Position numbers and translations under genes: made by a program. From Chromatiaceae bacterium (GTDB taxonomy: Bacteria; Pseudomonadota; Gammaproteobacteria; Chromatiales; Chromatiaceae), in the NCBI GenBank assembly GCA_024639005.1, contig JAHEJD010000002.1:1-64000 (forward strand): a stretch of DNA of 64,000 nucleotides, given 5' to 3'. Of the stretch, positions 9,015-18,450 are shown in pieces. Each line of letters starts with the position of its first letter. Positions within the stretch are counted from its first letter, which is position 1. The notes below the pieces were generated by a model. The model had not been told where the DNA came from. It did no database searches and was given only the letters and a program-made list of their open reading frames with translations.

Positions 9015-9377
9015 TCAGTCGCTACTGGCCTCATGCTTGTTGCGGGCGTTCAGGACCGTGGCCGCAAGGGACTCGACCAGGGACACCGTCGTGCCCTTGA
9101 GCGGCTCCACCGTCACACCCTCCGGACCGATGACGATGACGCCGATAGGCTTGATACCCCCGCCACCTGCCGAGGCCCCGCCGGTACCCTCGCCTTTCAT
9201 CAGGTCCTCGCTCTTCCCGCTCCCCGAGCCGACACCGAACCCGAAGCCGATGCTGACCAGAGGGATGATCGTGTACTCCCCCACCTCGAGCGGCTCCCCG
9301 ACAACGCGCTTGGTATCCAGCGTCGTCTCGATCTCACGTAGCGCCGCCTGGATCAGTTTCTCGACGTCTTGGGCCAT
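9015..9377 (-). CDS. GerW/YtfJ family protein
   Basis: This 120-residue protein starts with an amphipathic helix (MAQDVEKLIQAALREIE). A beta-rich segment with VGEYTIIPLVSIGFGFGVGSG follows, then a Gly/Ser-rich loop and the conserved IGVIVIGPEGVTVEPL. This is the layout of the YtfJ (GerW) family, whose Bacillus member is needed for spore germination. No sporulation genes are present here, so its role in this bacterium must be different. It is the first gene of a two-gene operon with the DUF2953 gene and is divergent from a coiled-coil gene that has a frameshift. Confidence 0.82.
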   Translation of the reverse strand: MAQDVEKLIQAALREIETTLDTKRVVGEPLEVGEYTIIPLVSIGFGFGVGSGSGKSEDLMKGEGTGGASAGGGGIKPIGVIVIGPEGVTVEPLKGTTVSLVESLAATVLNARNKHEASSD

Positions 9378-9492
9378 GTTAACTTGCCTCCGTATATTGT
9401 TGTGATGTTCACCATTTATCCACTGCGAGGCCGCCGGGCAGCGCCGTGTTGTGGCCGGTTACCGCAGTATATAGAGGCTCGAGGGCCCGGAA

Positions 9493-10130
9493 ATGACGAA
9501 GGACAAGCGCCAAAAGACCGGTGGCTTGCTGAGGGGGCTCATCAAGACCGGCGGAAAGGTCGCGGACAAGGGCGGCGACCTGGCCACCGCCATGCTGGAT
9601 CGGTCCGCCGCACTGATCTCGAAGCTGTCGGACGACATCGGGATCGTGGCCGACCGCGTCCTGAACATGGAGGAGCGGATCGGATTCATGGCGGACCGGA
9701 TCGTCAAGACAGAGGAACTGATGGCCAGGCTGACCGCTACAATGGCCGACAAGCAACTCGAGCTACCCGCTCTGGCGGACCACCCGGCGACGGGCCGTCT
9801 CAGGCCCCCGTGCTCAGCCTGGGTACCACCGAGTTGTCACGGGCCTCGCCGCCGGATCTGCAGATCTCGGGCGATCCGGCGGCGTACCTGCTGCACGTGT
9901 CGACCAGCCCCCGGTTCGTCGAGGGCAGCACGGTCATCAGCAGGGTCGCGACGCCGGCGGAACTCGGGATCGCGTGGCAACGGAGTCTGTCCGCGATTGC
10001 CGAGGCAGGCGACGGTTCAGCGGGGGCGCGGGTTGAGCCGGTTTACGTCTCCGTCGCCGTGAAGTCCATCGACCAGGATCAACGGGTGTCGCTGCTCTCC
10101 AACAGCGTCGACCTGACCTTAACCAGCTAG
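9493..10130 (+). pseudogene. Uncharacterised coiled-coil protein, interrupted by a frameshift
   Basis: The first part (9493 to about 9790) encodes a soluble helical protein starting MTKDKRQKTGG, with heptad-like segments (DRSAALISKLSDDIGIVADRV, NMEERIGFMADRI). From about 9795 the sensible protein continues in the frame one base back, reading PSQAPVLSLGTTELSRA and on through a beta-rich region (YLLHVSTSP, EPVYVSVAVKSID) to a stop at 10130. A single lost base, most easily in the GGG run at 9792-9794, explains the break. The joined product would be about 212 residues. It could be a true mutation or a sequence error. The family was not recognised. The gene is divergent from the GerW-like gene. 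Confidence 0.65.
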
Positions 10131-10451
10131 CCGAATCCAGCCGTTGCCGCGCCGCTGGCGTCGCAACCCTCAAAAGTCACAGATTGGCGACCGTTTCATC
10201 GAAGGATTGGCGAAGCAAAGCCGGGGCACCGCTTATTGAGAATACGAGGCATTTGTCACCGACCCCTCTGAACCGCCTTTGAACCCCCCTTTGAAAGGCC
10301 CCATTTGACCTTGCGCAACCAGCCTGGCCGCTGGCGAATTTCGGGGTTGGCTTTGCGCCCCTTAAGCCCTAGTATTTTTCCTAGATTTCGACACACATGC
10401 GTCTCGGGAAGAAAGTCCCCCGCGGGGGCTGCTGGCGAAAAGGAGGTAGCG
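10131..10451. other. Intergenic region upstream of terC
   Basis: No gene was found in these ~320 bases. A GC-only palindrome, CCCCCGCGGGGG (10417-10428), lies just upstream of the Shine-Dalgarno sequence and could block or tune ribosome access. Because TerC genes are often controlled by the manganese riboswitch yybP-ykoY, I looked for its GGGGAGUA and ACAUAC loops and did not find them. Confidence 0.5.
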
Positions 10452-11216
10452 GTGTTCGAATGGATCTACAGCCCCGAGGCCTGGATAGCCTTGGTGACCC
10501 TGACATCCCTGGAAATCGTCCTGGGTATCGACAACATCATCTTCATTTCCATCCTGGTAAGCCGGCTGCCCGAGCATCAGCGCGACAGCGCGCGGATCAT
10601 AGGCCTGTCGCTAGCCATGATCACCCGGCTGCTCCTGCTGCTGTCGCTGGCCTGGATGATGCGCCTGACCGAACCCCTGTTCACGGTCCTGGCGCAAGAT
10701 ATCTCCGGGCGCGACCTGATCCTGATCGTGGGCGGGCTGTTCCTGCTGTGGAAGAGCGCCCAGGAGATATGGGAGAGTCTGGAGGGTGAGGAGGACACCG
10801 AGACCGGCAAGCCCGGGGCGGCGGTTGCGAGCTACGGGATGGTTCTGGTGCAAATCGCCATCATCGACATTGTCTTCTCCCTCGACTCGGTCATTACCGC
10901 GGTCGGCATGGTCGACATCATACCGGTCATGGTGATCGCCATAGTCATCGCCGTGGCCATCATGATGCTCGCGGCCAAGCCCATCGGCGAGTTCGTGGAT
11001 CGTCACCCGAGCATCAAGATGCTGGCCTTGAGCTTCCTGATCCTGGTAGGCGTGGTGCTCCTCGGCGAGGGCTTGGATCTACACGTCCCCAAGGGCTACG
11101 TCTACTTCGCCATGGCTTTCGCCTTCGCAGTGGAGATGATCAACATCCGCATGCGGAAGAAGCGGGCCGAGCCGGTCCACCTGCATAAGACCATACCCGG
11201 GGAAAAGGGCGACTGA
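10452..11216 (+). CDS. TerC family integral membrane protein
   Basis: This is a 254-residue membrane protein of the TerC family with about seven helices. The two conserved acidic motifs are intact: SLEIVLGIDNIIFIS near residue 18 and DIVFSLDSVITAVGM near residue 140. TerC proteins are linked to metal-ion homeostasis, mostly manganese export, and to metalation of secreted proteins. The start is the GTG at 10452, four bases after a perfect AGGAGGT (10441-10447); the open frame extends further upstream but without family sequence. A truncated, degenerate relative follows at 11541. Confidence 0.9.
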   Translation: MFEWIYSPEAWIALVTLTSLEIVLGIDNIIFISILVSRLPEHQRDSARIIGLSLAMITRLLLLLSLAWMMRLTEPLFTVLAQDISGRDLILIVGGLFLLWKSAQEIWESLEGEEDTETGKPGAAVASYGMVLVQIAIIDIVFSLDSVITAVGMVDIIPVMVIAIVIAVAIMMLAAKPIGEFVDRHPSIKMLALSFLILVGVVLLGEGLDLHVPKGYVYFAMAFAFAVEMINIRMRKKRAEPVHLHKTIPGEKGD

Positions 11217-11540
11217 TGCAGGGGTGAACGCTTGTCGGACCGCGGGGAAACCGCCGGTGAGCGGCGCGCTGGAATGCGCGTCTTTGCCGGTGCACGGGGG
11301 TCCGCCGCGAAGGGTAAATGGGTAAGCCAAGGAAAGCTTGACCGATACTTGGGTCGCGCCGCTCTGTAAAAAACGGATAACCTTTAGACCGGCAAGGCCC
11401 CGGTAGAGCAGGAAGGGCGGTAGGTTCCTCGACTGCCGCATCCCGAGGCGAGTAGGATGGATGAACCGTCTTTTCGCACGACGGCCGTCCCCCCTCGCGT
11501 TCGTCAGAACCCCTGGTCGGCCGTCGATTTGACCTGAGAA
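11217..11540. other. Gap between terC and its truncated copy
   Basis: No gene is evident in these ~320 bases. In particular, nothing resembles the missing N-terminal half of the second TerC, which argues that its 5' half was deleted or was never copied. Confidence 0.5.
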
Positions 11541-11957
11541 GTGGCCCCCAGAGACATTCCAGGGCTTGAATCCGGCGTCAAGGTGAGTTCCAAGTACTGG
11601 ATGGTGCTCGGTCAAATCGCCGTTATCGATATCGTCTTTTCGTTGCGTTCCGTCATCACCGCGGTCGGCATGGTCGACGACGTCGGCGTGATGGTCATCG
11701 TCATCGCTGTGGGTGTCATGATGTTCGCGGCCAAAGGAATCGGCGAATTCGTCGATGCTCACCCCAGCATCAAGATGCTGGCTCTGAGCCTCCTCATCCT
11801 TGTCAGTGTCGTGCTGATCGGCGAGGGCTGGGATATGCATATCCCCAAGGGTTACATCTACTTCGCGATGGCCTTTTGCTTCCTGGTCGAGATGATGAAC
11901 ATACGGATGCGCAAGAAACGCGCACGGCCCGTCGCCCTGCACGGACCTAGGGCATAG
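11541..11957 (+). pseudogene. TerC remnant (C-terminal half only)
   Basis: The 138-residue reading frame matches the C-terminal half of the preceding TerC almost throughout (AVIDIVFSL..SVITAVGMVD, IGEFVDAHPSIKMLALS, FLVEMMNIRMRKKRA). It lacks the whole N-terminal half with the GIDN motif. The conserved Asp in FSLDSV is Arg here (FSLRSV), which should abolish ion binding. The first ~15 residues do not match TerC. Both defects indicate a decayed duplicate, although the frame has stayed open. Confidence 0.75.
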
Positions 11958-12064
11958 GTCACGATCGGGGCCCGATGGACAGCGGCCCCGGGACCGGCCC
12001 GCGGATTGTACCGTGAAGCACAATGGGTGATAACATCACGCGAATGTCGTTGATGGGAGGCCCA

Positions 12065-12262
12065 ATGAGCAGTCGCAAAGAACGCGCCTATGAAGTACGT
12101 CAGCGAGAGGCGGGGCTGCGAAAGGTCTGCGTCTGGGTGCCTGAAAGAGACGTTGAGCGCCTCAGGATCTACGCCGAAAGACTGCGCAAGGCGCCGGTGG
12201 TGTCGACGGCAGTGCACAAACCGGCCGCTCCGATAAGCGAAACAGACCCGTCCCTCACCTAG
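12065..12262 (+). CDS. Small MazE-like antitoxin family protein (solitary)
   Basis: This is a 65-residue protein beginning MSSRKERAYEVRQREAGLRK. It continues with VCVWVPERDVERLRIYAERLR, which resembles the N-terminal part of small MazE/ribbon-helix-helix antitoxins (xxRERVKRRREALRAxGLRPVQIWVPD). ATG 12065 follows GGGAGG (12057-12062) and is preferred to the ATG at 12023, which lacks a good ribosome site. No toxin gene lies next to it. It could be an orphan regulator or a relic. The assignment rests on a short motif only. Confidence 0.6.
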   Translation: MSSRKERAYEVRQREAGLRKVCVWVPERDVERLRIYAERLRKAPVVSTAVHKPAAPISETDPSLT

Positions 12263-12559
12263 CCGAAACCTGCGCGTGGCAGCGAACAGGGCGGGACTTC
12301 ACCTGGAGGGCAGCGCGTCCATGTTTGACTCCGGCGAATGAATCAACAATTCTTGGGGTTGGGGAAAACCGGCATGGGCTAAACGTTCTGCCCGGCACTC
12401 CTTGCCGAACGTCCGCGGGGCGCGATCTGGCAAGCCAACCGCGACTCAGGGCTGTCGCAACTTCTTTTAACCAGAGGGCTGCACCACTTGGAAATCGGGC
12501 GACACTTGCGCAGGGGCCAACCCGCACGATCTTCCTCGTCCCGGCGACCCTGGTCCGGG
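12263..12559. other. Upstream region of the nqr operon
   Basis: These ~300 bases hold no convincing gene. The nqrA frame stays open back to 12488, but that part reads RGQPARSSSSRRPW and does not look like NqrA. The region presumably holds the nqr promoter. No clear -35/-10 pair could be fixed by eye. Confidence 0.4.
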
Positions 12560-13924
12560 GTGCACAAGATCCGCCGCGGACTGGACCTGCCGATCGGCGG
12601 GACGCCCGAGTCGGTGATCGAGGACGCCGCGCCTGTCACCCACGTGGCCCTGCTGGCGGAGGACTTCCCCGGTCTCAAACCAGGCATGGAGGTGCAGGTC
12701 GGTGACCAGGTGCGCTGCGGCCAGCGCCTGTTGCATGATAAATCCGCACCCGACGTGAGTTTCGCCTCCCCGGTCGCCGGACGGATCACCGCCATCAACC
12801 GCGGCGAGCGCCGCAGGCTGCTCTCCGTCGTCATCGAAGTCTCCCCGGGAGGGCATTCGGGCCACGGAGGGGATACCGGCTTCGACAGCTTTACCGGCGC
12901 GCCACCAGAGAAACTCAGCGGCGCCGACGTCAGCGCATTGCTCCTCGAGGCGGGACTCTGGACGGCGTTCCGGACGCGTCCGTACTCGCGGATCCCGCCG
13001 CCCGGGTCGGCGCCGAGCGCCATCTTCGTCACGGCGATGGACACGCATCCACTGGCGCCCGATCCGGAGGTGGTGCTGCAAGGACGCGAGGCGGACTTCG
13101 GACTGGGCCTGTCTGTGCTTACCCGCCTCACGCCCGGCTACACTTATCTGTGCACCCGCGCACGCACGCGCCTGCGCACGCCGCCGGGCAGCGACATTCG
13201 CCACGAGCGCTTCGAGGGCCCACACCCGGCGGGTGTCCCCGGGACCCACATCCAACAAGTGGAACCGGTGCACCGGGAAAAGATCGTCTGGCATATCGGC
13301 TATCAGGACGTGGTCGCCATCGGCAGGCTGTTTGCCACCGGCCACCTTGACAGCAGCCGCATCATTGCCCTCGCCGGCCCCGGGATTCGCCGACCGCGCC
13401 TGGTTCGCACCCACCTCGGGGCACGCATCAACGAACTCCTCGCGGATGAACTCATGCCCGGCCGACAGCGCGTCATTGCCGGGTCGGTGCTCGGCGGGCA
13501 CGCGGTCGATGGCGATATCACGGGTTACCTGGGGCGCTACCATAATCAGATATCCGTGCTGCCAGAGGGCGACCAGCGGGAGATCCTCGGCTGGCTCAAA
13601 CCCGGGGCCCGGATGTTTTCTGCGACCGGCGCGTTCTGGTCTGCGCTGGTTCGCCCGCGCCGTTTCGACTTCAGCACCTCGACCAACGGCGACGCGCGCC
13701 CAATGGTACCCATCGGCACCTACGAACAGGTGATGCCGATGGACATCGAGGCGACGTTTCTGTTGCGTGCACTGATCGCCGGCGACCTGGAGCTGGCGGA
13801 GCAGTTGGGTTGCCTGGAGCTGGACGAGGAGGACCTGGCCCTGGCCACCTTCGTGTGTCCGGGCAAATACGAATACGGGCCGATGCTGCGCGACGTGCTC
13901 GAGCGCATACGCGAGGACCTCTAA
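12560..13924 (+). CDS. nqrA: Na+-translocating NADH:quinone reductase subunit A
   Basis: NqrA is the cytoplasmic, quinone-site-linked subunit of the sodium-pumping NADH dehydrogenase. The 454-residue frame starts at a GTG giving the typical opening V/M-HKIRRGLDLPIGG. It continues with a barrel-sandwich segment (FPGLKPGMEVQVGDQV, SPVAGRITAINRGERR) and the conserved late GDLELAEQLGCLELDEEDLALATFVCPGK region; Cys and Gly residues at the end match the family. The ribosome site is weak. Its stop overlaps the nqrB start by one base (TAATG). It is the first gene of nqrABCDEF-nqrM. Confidence 0.95.
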   Translation: MHKIRRGLDLPIGGTPESVIEDAAPVTHVALLAEDFPGLKPGMEVQVGDQVRCGQRLLHDKSAPDVSFASPVAGRITAINRGERRRLLSVVIEVSPGGHSGHGGDTGFDSFTGAPPEKLSGADVSALLLEAGLWTAFRTRPYSRIPPPGSAPSAIFVTAMDTHPLAPDPEVVLQGREADFGLGLSVLTRLTPGYTYLCTRARTRLRTPPGSDIRHERFEGPHPAGVPGTHIQQVEPVHREKIVWHIGYQDVVAIGRLFATGHLDSSRIIALAGPGIRRPRLVRTHLGARINELLADELMPGRQRVIAGSVLGGHAVDGDITGYLGRYHNQISVLPEGDQREILGWLKPGARMFSATGAFWSALVRPRRFDFSTSTNGDARPMVPIGTYEQVMPMDIEATFLLRALIAGDLELAEQLGCLELDEEDLALATFVCPGKYEYGPMLRDVLERIREDL

Positions 13925-15153
13925 TGGGTTTCTTCCGCAGATTCCTCGATCGCCAGGGCAGGCATTTCGATTCAGGCGGCCGCCTCGAGCGCTTCCAGCC
14001 GCTGTGGGAGGCGCTGGATTCGTTCTTCTACACCTCGGGCAAGGTGACCCGCGGCAGCGTCCATCTGCGCGATGGCCTGGACCTCAAGCGCATGATGATC
14101 ATCGTGGTCATCGCACTGCTGCCCTGCGTGTTCTGGGGCATGTACAACACGGGCCTGCAGGCCAACCTGGCGCTCGACCCGGGGCGCGGCGGGGACCTGA
14201 TTGGTTGGCGCTACGCCCTCATCGATTGGTTCGGGGTCGGCTACGACCCGGGCAGCGTGCTGGCCAACCTGGTCCACGGTGCGGTCTATTTCATCCCACT
14301 CTACGTGGTGACCATGGTAGTGGGCGGTACCTGGGAGGTGTTGTTCTCGATCGTGCGCAGACACCCGATCAACGAGGGTTTCTTCGTCACCGGCCTGCTC
14401 TTCCCGCTGATCCTGCCGGCCACGACGCCACTGTGGCAGGCGGCCATCGGCATTACCTGGGGCGTAGTGATCGCCAAAGAGGTGTTCGGCGGCACCGGCA
14501 TGAATTTTCTCAACCCGGCGCTGGTGGCCCGCGCCAGCCTTTTCTATTCCTACCCGATCCAGATCACTGGCGATCAGGTGTGGACGCCGCTCGCGGCGGA
14601 TTACTGGTACGACGGCTACAGCGGCGCCACGCCCCTGGCGCAGCTGAAGCAGGACGCCCTGCCCTCTGACAGCTTCGGGGTCTCTTGGTGGGATAGCTTC
14701 CTGGGCCTTGAACTGGGCTCCCTTGGTGAAACCTCGGCGGCCGCCTGCCTCATCGGGTTAGTGATCCTGCTCTACACGCGGGTCGCGTCATGGCGTGTCA
14801 TGGCAGGCGTCACTATCGGGACGGTGATCATGGCATCCCTGTTGAACGTCATCGGCTCCGACACCAATCCGATGTTTGCGGTACCGTTCTGGTGGCATTT
14901 CGTACTCGGCAGCTGGGCATTTGCCACGGTCTTCATGGTCACCGATCCTGTGACATCGGCATGGACCGAACGCGGCAAATGGATCTACGGCCTGATGATC
15001 GGCCTGCTGATCGTGCTGGTGCGCGTGGTCAACCCCGCCTATCCGGAGTCGGTGATGTTGGTGATACTGTTCATGAACGTGTTCGCGCCGCTGATCGATC
15101 ACTATGTGGTGAAGGCGAACATCCGCAGGAGGCTGCGCCGCAGTGAAGGTTGA
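13924..15153 (+). CDS. nqrB: Na+-translocating NADH:quinone reductase subunit B
   Basis: NqrB is a large membrane subunit of 409 residues with about ten helices. It carries one covalent FMN and binds riboflavin. The flavinylation motif is visible as YSGATPL with the acceptor Thr at residue 236, the same number as in the Vibrio enzyme. The ATG at 13924 shares a base with the nqrA stop and gives the expected start MGFFRRFLDRQ. The end overlaps nqrC by 11 bases. Confidence 0.96.
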   Translation: MGFFRRFLDRQGRHFDSGGRLERFQPLWEALDSFFYTSGKVTRGSVHLRDGLDLKRMMIIVVIALLPCVFWGMYNTGLQANLALDPGRGGDLIGWRYALIDWFGVGYDPGSVLANLVHGAVYFIPLYVVTMVVGGTWEVLFSIVRRHPINEGFFVTGLLFPLILPATTPLWQAAIGITWGVVIAKEVFGGTGMNFLNPALVARASLFYSYPIQITGDQVWTPLAADYWYDGYSGATPLAQLKQDALPSDSFGVSWWDSFLGLELGSLGETSAAACLIGLVILLYTRVASWRVMAGVTIGTVIMASLLNVIGSDTNPMFAVPFWWHFVLGSWAFATVFMVTDPVTSAWTERGKWIYGLMIGLLIVLVRVVNPAYPESVMLVILFMNVFAPLIDHYVVKANIRRRLRRSEG

Positions 15154-15925
15154 TTCCCCCCTCTACACCCTGGCCTTCGCCACCCTGGTGTGTGTGGTCT
15201 GCGCGCTCTTCGTCTCCGCCGCCAGTGTGCTGCTCAAGGATCGCCAGGAGGTCAACCGTCTGCTCTACCTGCGCAAGAATGTGTTGCAGGCGGCCGGGCT
15301 GACCGAGCCGGGCCAACGGCTATCGACCGAGCAGGCCCTCACGCTGTTCAACCGTCGTATCCAGCCCCGCCTGGTGGATCTGCGCAGTGGCGAGTACGTC
15401 AGCGGCAGGGATGTCGAGAGCTATCAACAGCGCGCGGCGCGCAGCGATCCCGAAATCAGCCGCGCGGCGGACGACAACCCGGCCGGGGTGCGCCGGATAC
15501 CGCATCTGGCCAAGGTGTACCTGGTCGAAGACAAAGGTAGTGTCAGTCATGTGGTGATCCCGGTGGAGGGCCTGGGACTGTACGGCACCCTCTACGGTTT
15601 CCTCGCCCTGGAGCGCGACACCCGCACCATTGCCGGCATCGCCTTCTACGAGAACCGCGAGACACCGGGGCTGGGTGGCGAGGTCGATAATCCGCGCTGG
15701 CGCGCGCTCTGGCCGGGGCGCCAGGCGTTCGACGACCAATGGCAGCCGGCCATCCAACTGGTGAAGGGACAGGTCGGGGGCCCGGCGGAGAACCCCTACG
15801 AGGTCGATGCGCTGTCAGGCGCCACCATTACCAGCAATGCGGTGACCGAACTGCTGCGCTTCTGGCTCAGCGGGCAGGGTTTCGGCCCCTACCTCGAGAA
15901 AGCACGCAGCCGGGGGGTGTTCTGA
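15143..15925 (+). CDS. nqrC: Na+-translocating NADH:quinone reductase subunit C
   Basis: NqrC is a 260-residue subunit with one N-terminal membrane helix (residues 6-28) and a periplasmic FMN-binding domain. The second covalent FMN site of the complex is visible as LSGATIT with the acceptor Thr at residue 228. The start is GTG 15143, eleven bases after AGGAGG (15127-15132). This lies inside the end of nqrB, a typical coupled arrangement. The flavin must be attached by an ApbE transferase, which is not encoded in this window. Confidence 0.96.
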   Translation: MKVDSPLYTLAFATLVCVVCALFVSAASVLLKDRQEVNRLLYLRKNVLQAAGLTEPGQRLSTEQALTLFNRRIQPRLVDLRSGEYVSGRDVESYQQRAARSDPEISRAADDNPAGVRRIPHLAKVYLVEDKGSVSHVVIPVEGLGLYGTLYGFLALERDTRTIAGIAFYENRETPGLGGEVDNPRWRALWPGRQAFDDQWQPAIQLVKGQVGGPAENPYEVDALSGATITSNAVTELLRFWLSGQGFGPYLEKARSRGVF

Positions 15926-15926
15926 G

Positions 15927-16577
15927 ATGAAATGGCTGCCCGAACGCGAATGGCTGGGCAAACGCGAATGGCGGGCGATGGCCGACCCCGTCTTCGACAA
16001 CAACCCGATCCTGCTGCAGATGCTCGGGATCTGTTCCGCGCTCGCGGTAACGACCAAGATGGACAAGGCCCTGGTGCTGGGGGTCAGCGTGATCGTGGTC
16101 GCCGGCCTGGCCTCGCTGGTGGTCAGCCTGATACGCAAGATCACGCCCCACACGATCCGCATCATCGTCCAGCTCGCCATCATTTCCTCGCTGGTCATCG
16201 TGGTCGATCAGGTGCTCAAGGCCTACCTGTACGAAATCAGCCTCGAGTTGTCGGTGTTCGTCGGCCTGATCATCACCAACTGCCTGATCCTGGGTCGAAC
16301 CGAAGGCTTCGCGATGCAGAACCCGCCCTGGATCAGTTTCATCGACGGCATCGGCAATGGACTGGGCTATGCGGTGCTGCTGCTGATCGTCGGCTTCGTA
16401 CGCGAACTCCTGGGTAGCGGGCGGCTGTTCGGCTACCCGGTACTGACACCCGTCAATGAGGGTGGCTGGTATACCCCGGCCGGCATGTTCCTGTTGGCGC
16501 CGGCGGCGTTCTTTATCATCGCCGCGATCATTTGGGCACTGCGCGCCTGGAAACCCGAGCAGCAGGAAAAGGATTGA
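15927..16577 (+). CDS. nqrD: Na+-translocating NADH:quinone reductase subunit D
   Basis: NqrD is a six-helix membrane subunit of 216 residues. Together with NqrE it holds the intramembrane iron centre. The two conserved cysteines are present, Cys36 in LGICSALAV and a second in TNCLILGR near residue 119. The ATG follows the nqrC stop by one base. The N-terminus ([21 protein letters not shown]) is slightly longer and more charged than usual; Met18 is an alternative start. It overlaps nqrE by one base. Confidence 0.96.
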   Translation: MKWLPEREWLGKREWRAMADPVFDNNPILLQMLGICSALAVTTKMDKALVLGVSVIVVAGLASLVVSLIRKITPHTIRIIVQLAIISSLVIVVDQVLKAYLYEISLELSVFVGLIITNCLILGRTEGFAMQNPPWISFIDGIGNGLGYAVLLLIVGFVRELLGSGRLFGYPVLTPVNEGGWYTPAGMFLLAPAAFFIIAAIIWALRAWKPEQQEKD

Positions 16578-17194
16578 TGCTCGAGCACTATCTCAACCTT
16601 GCGATCAGGGCCATGTTCGTCGAGAACATGGCCCTGGTGTTCTTCCTCGGTATCTGTTCGTTCCTGGCGGTGTCGCGCAAGGTCGAGACGGCCCTCGGGC
16701 TGGGTATTGCGGTGGTGTTCGTCGAGACCCTGACCGTGCCGCTGAACAACCTGCTGCTCAACCACCTACTGGCGGAGGGCGCGCTTGGGCGGCTGCATCC
16801 CGGATTTGCCGATGTCGACCTGACTTTTCTGTCGTTCATTGTGTTCATCAGCACCATCGCAGCAACGGTGCAGATCGTGGAGATGGTGCTGGACCGCCAT
16901 TTCCCGGCCCTGCACATGTCGCTGGGCGTCTTCCTGCCCTTGATCGCGGTCAACTGCGCCATACTCGGCGGGTCGCTGTTCATGAGCGAACGCGACTATG
17001 ATTTTGTCGAGAGCGTGGTGTTCGGTTTCGGCGCGGGGTTTGGCTTCCTGCTCGCGATCGTCGCGCTGGCGGCGATCCGCGAGCGCCTGACCTACAGTAA
17101 CCCGCCGGCTGGGCTGCGTGGCCTCGGCATCACCTTTGTCAGCGTCGGTCTGATGTCGATCGGCTTCTTGATGTTCTCCGGGATTCAGCTTTGA
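16577..17194 (+). CDS. nqrE: Na+-translocating NADH:quinone reductase subunit E
   Basis: NqrE is the inverted-topology partner of NqrD, 205 residues with six helices. Its iron-ligand cysteines are Cys27 in LGICSFLAV and one in VNCAILGG. The start is the ATG overlapping the nqrD stop (TGATG), which gives the canonical [20 protein letters not shown]. The open frame upstream of it belongs to nqrD sequence read in another frame. Confidence 0.96.
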   Translation: MLEHYLNLAIRAMFVENMALVFFLGICSFLAVSRKVETALGLGIAVVFVETLTVPLNNLLLNHLLAEGALGRLHPGFADVDLTFLSFIVFISTIAATVQIVEMVLDRHFPALHMSLGVFLPLIAVNCAILGGSLFMSERDYDFVESVVFGFGAGFGFLLAIVALAAIRERLTYSNPPAGLRGLGITFVSVGLMSIGFLMFSGIQL

Positions 17195-17203
17195 GGTCTT
17201 GAG

Positions 17204-18448
17204 ATGCACGTGATTTTGCTTGGAGTCTCTACGTTTACGGCCGTCATCGTCACGCTGGTGGGGCTGCTGGTATGGGCCCGTCTGAAGCTGGTACCCGCGG
17301 GTGACGTGATGCTGCTGATCAACGATGAGCCCGGTGAGGCCTTGTCGGTGCAGGCCGGGCAGACGCTGTTGAACGCGCTGGCATCGCACAACGTGCATGT
17401 ACCGGCGGCCTGCGGCGGCAAAGGCACCTGCGGCATGTGTAAGGTCCAGGTAGAGGGTGCCGGCGAACCCTTGCCGACGGAGCGAGGATTCCTCACACGT
17501 GGCGACATCCTACAGGGCGCCCGGCTGGCCTGTCAGGTGAAACTGAAGTCCGATCTCAAGCTGGATCTGCCATCGGAGGTATTCAACGTCAGGCAATGGA
17601 CGTGCAAGGTGATATCCAACGAGAGCGTCGCGGATTTCATCAAGGAGCTGGTGCTGGCGCTGCCCGAGGGCGAAGAGGTACCGTTCGTCGCTGGTCAGTA
17701 CGTGCAGTTCGAGTGCCCGCCGAACAAAGTAGCCTACAAGGATTTCGACATCCCCGAACGTTTCCGCAAGAGCTGGGAGCGATCGGACCTTTGGCGCCAT
17801 GTCTCCATCTGCGACAAGCCGGTGACGCGCGCCTATTCCATGGCGAGCTATCCAGCGGAGAAAGGCCAGCTGAAGTTTGACATCAAGATCGCACCGCCAC
17901 CCACCGGCGTGCCGGATGCCCCGCCGGGCATCATGTCTTCCTACCTGTTTGGACTGAAACCGGGCGATGAATTAAGCGTGTCAGGCCCATTCGGCGAGTT
18001 CCGCGCGACCGACACCGCCGCCGAGATGATCTTTCTCGGCGGCGGCGCGGGCATGGGGCCTCTGCGGTCCATCATCTTCGATCAGGTATTGAGCAAAGGC
18101 AGCGACCGCAAGATCTCTTACTGGTATCGCGCCCACAGCCTGCGCGATGCGCTGTATCGCGAGGAGTTCGAGAAGCTGGCTGCGCGGCGCGAGAATTTCA
18201 CCTGGGACCTTTGTCTGTCTAAACCCGAGCCGGAGGACAACTGGACCGGCTATGCCGGCTATCTTCACAATTTTATCTACGATACCTATCTGAAGGACCA
18301 CCCGGCACCGGAAGACTGCGAGTACTATCTCTGCGGGCCGCGCGCCCTTTCCATCGGCGTACTGCAGTTGTTATTCGATCTGGGCGTAGACAATCGCAAT
18401 ATCTTCTTCGATAACTTCGCCGGCGAAGACCTGATCACGGCGAGCTGA
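17204..18448 (+). CDS. nqrF: Na+-translocating NADH:quinone reductase subunit F
   Basis: NqrF is the electron input subunit: NADH to FAD to a 2Fe-2S cluster. The protein has 414 residues. An N-terminal membrane anchor (residues 3-26) is followed by a ferredoxin domain with ligands Cys70, Cys76, Cys79 and Cys110 (CGGKGTCGMC, ARLACQ). The FAD-binding RAYSMASYP and the NADH-site GGGAGMGPLRS come next. It lies nine bases after nqrE and two bases before nqrM. Confidence 0.97.
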   Translation: MHVILLGVSTFTAVIVTLVGLLVWARLKLVPAGDVMLLINDEPGEALSVQAGQTLLNALASHNVHVPAACGGKGTCGMCKVQVEGAGEPLPTERGFLTRGDILQGARLACQVKLKSDLKLDLPSEVFNVRQWTCKVISNESVADFIKELVLALPEGEEVPFVAGQYVQFECPPNKVAYKDFDIPERFRKSWERSDLWRHVSICDKPVTRAYSMASYPAEKGQLKFDIKIAPPPTGVPDAPPGIMSSYLFGLKPGDELSVSGPFGEFRATDTAAEMIFLGGGAGMGPLRSIIFDQVLSKGSDRKISYWYRAHSLRDALYREEFEKLAARRENFTWDLCLSKPEPEDNWTGYAGYLHNFIYDTYLKDHPAPEDCEYYLCGPRALSIGVLQLLFDLGVDNRNIFFDNFAGEDLITAS

Positions 18449-18450
18449 GC

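Noticed and set aside
9760-9810. Programmed frameshift in the coiled-coil gene
   Set aside because: There is no slippery heptamer with a following structure, and a single lost G in a GGG run is simpler.
10131-10451. Possible yybP-ykoY manganese riboswitch before terC
   Set aside because: The conserved GGGGAGUA and ACAUAC loop sequences are absent; only a GC palindrome near the ribosome site is seen.
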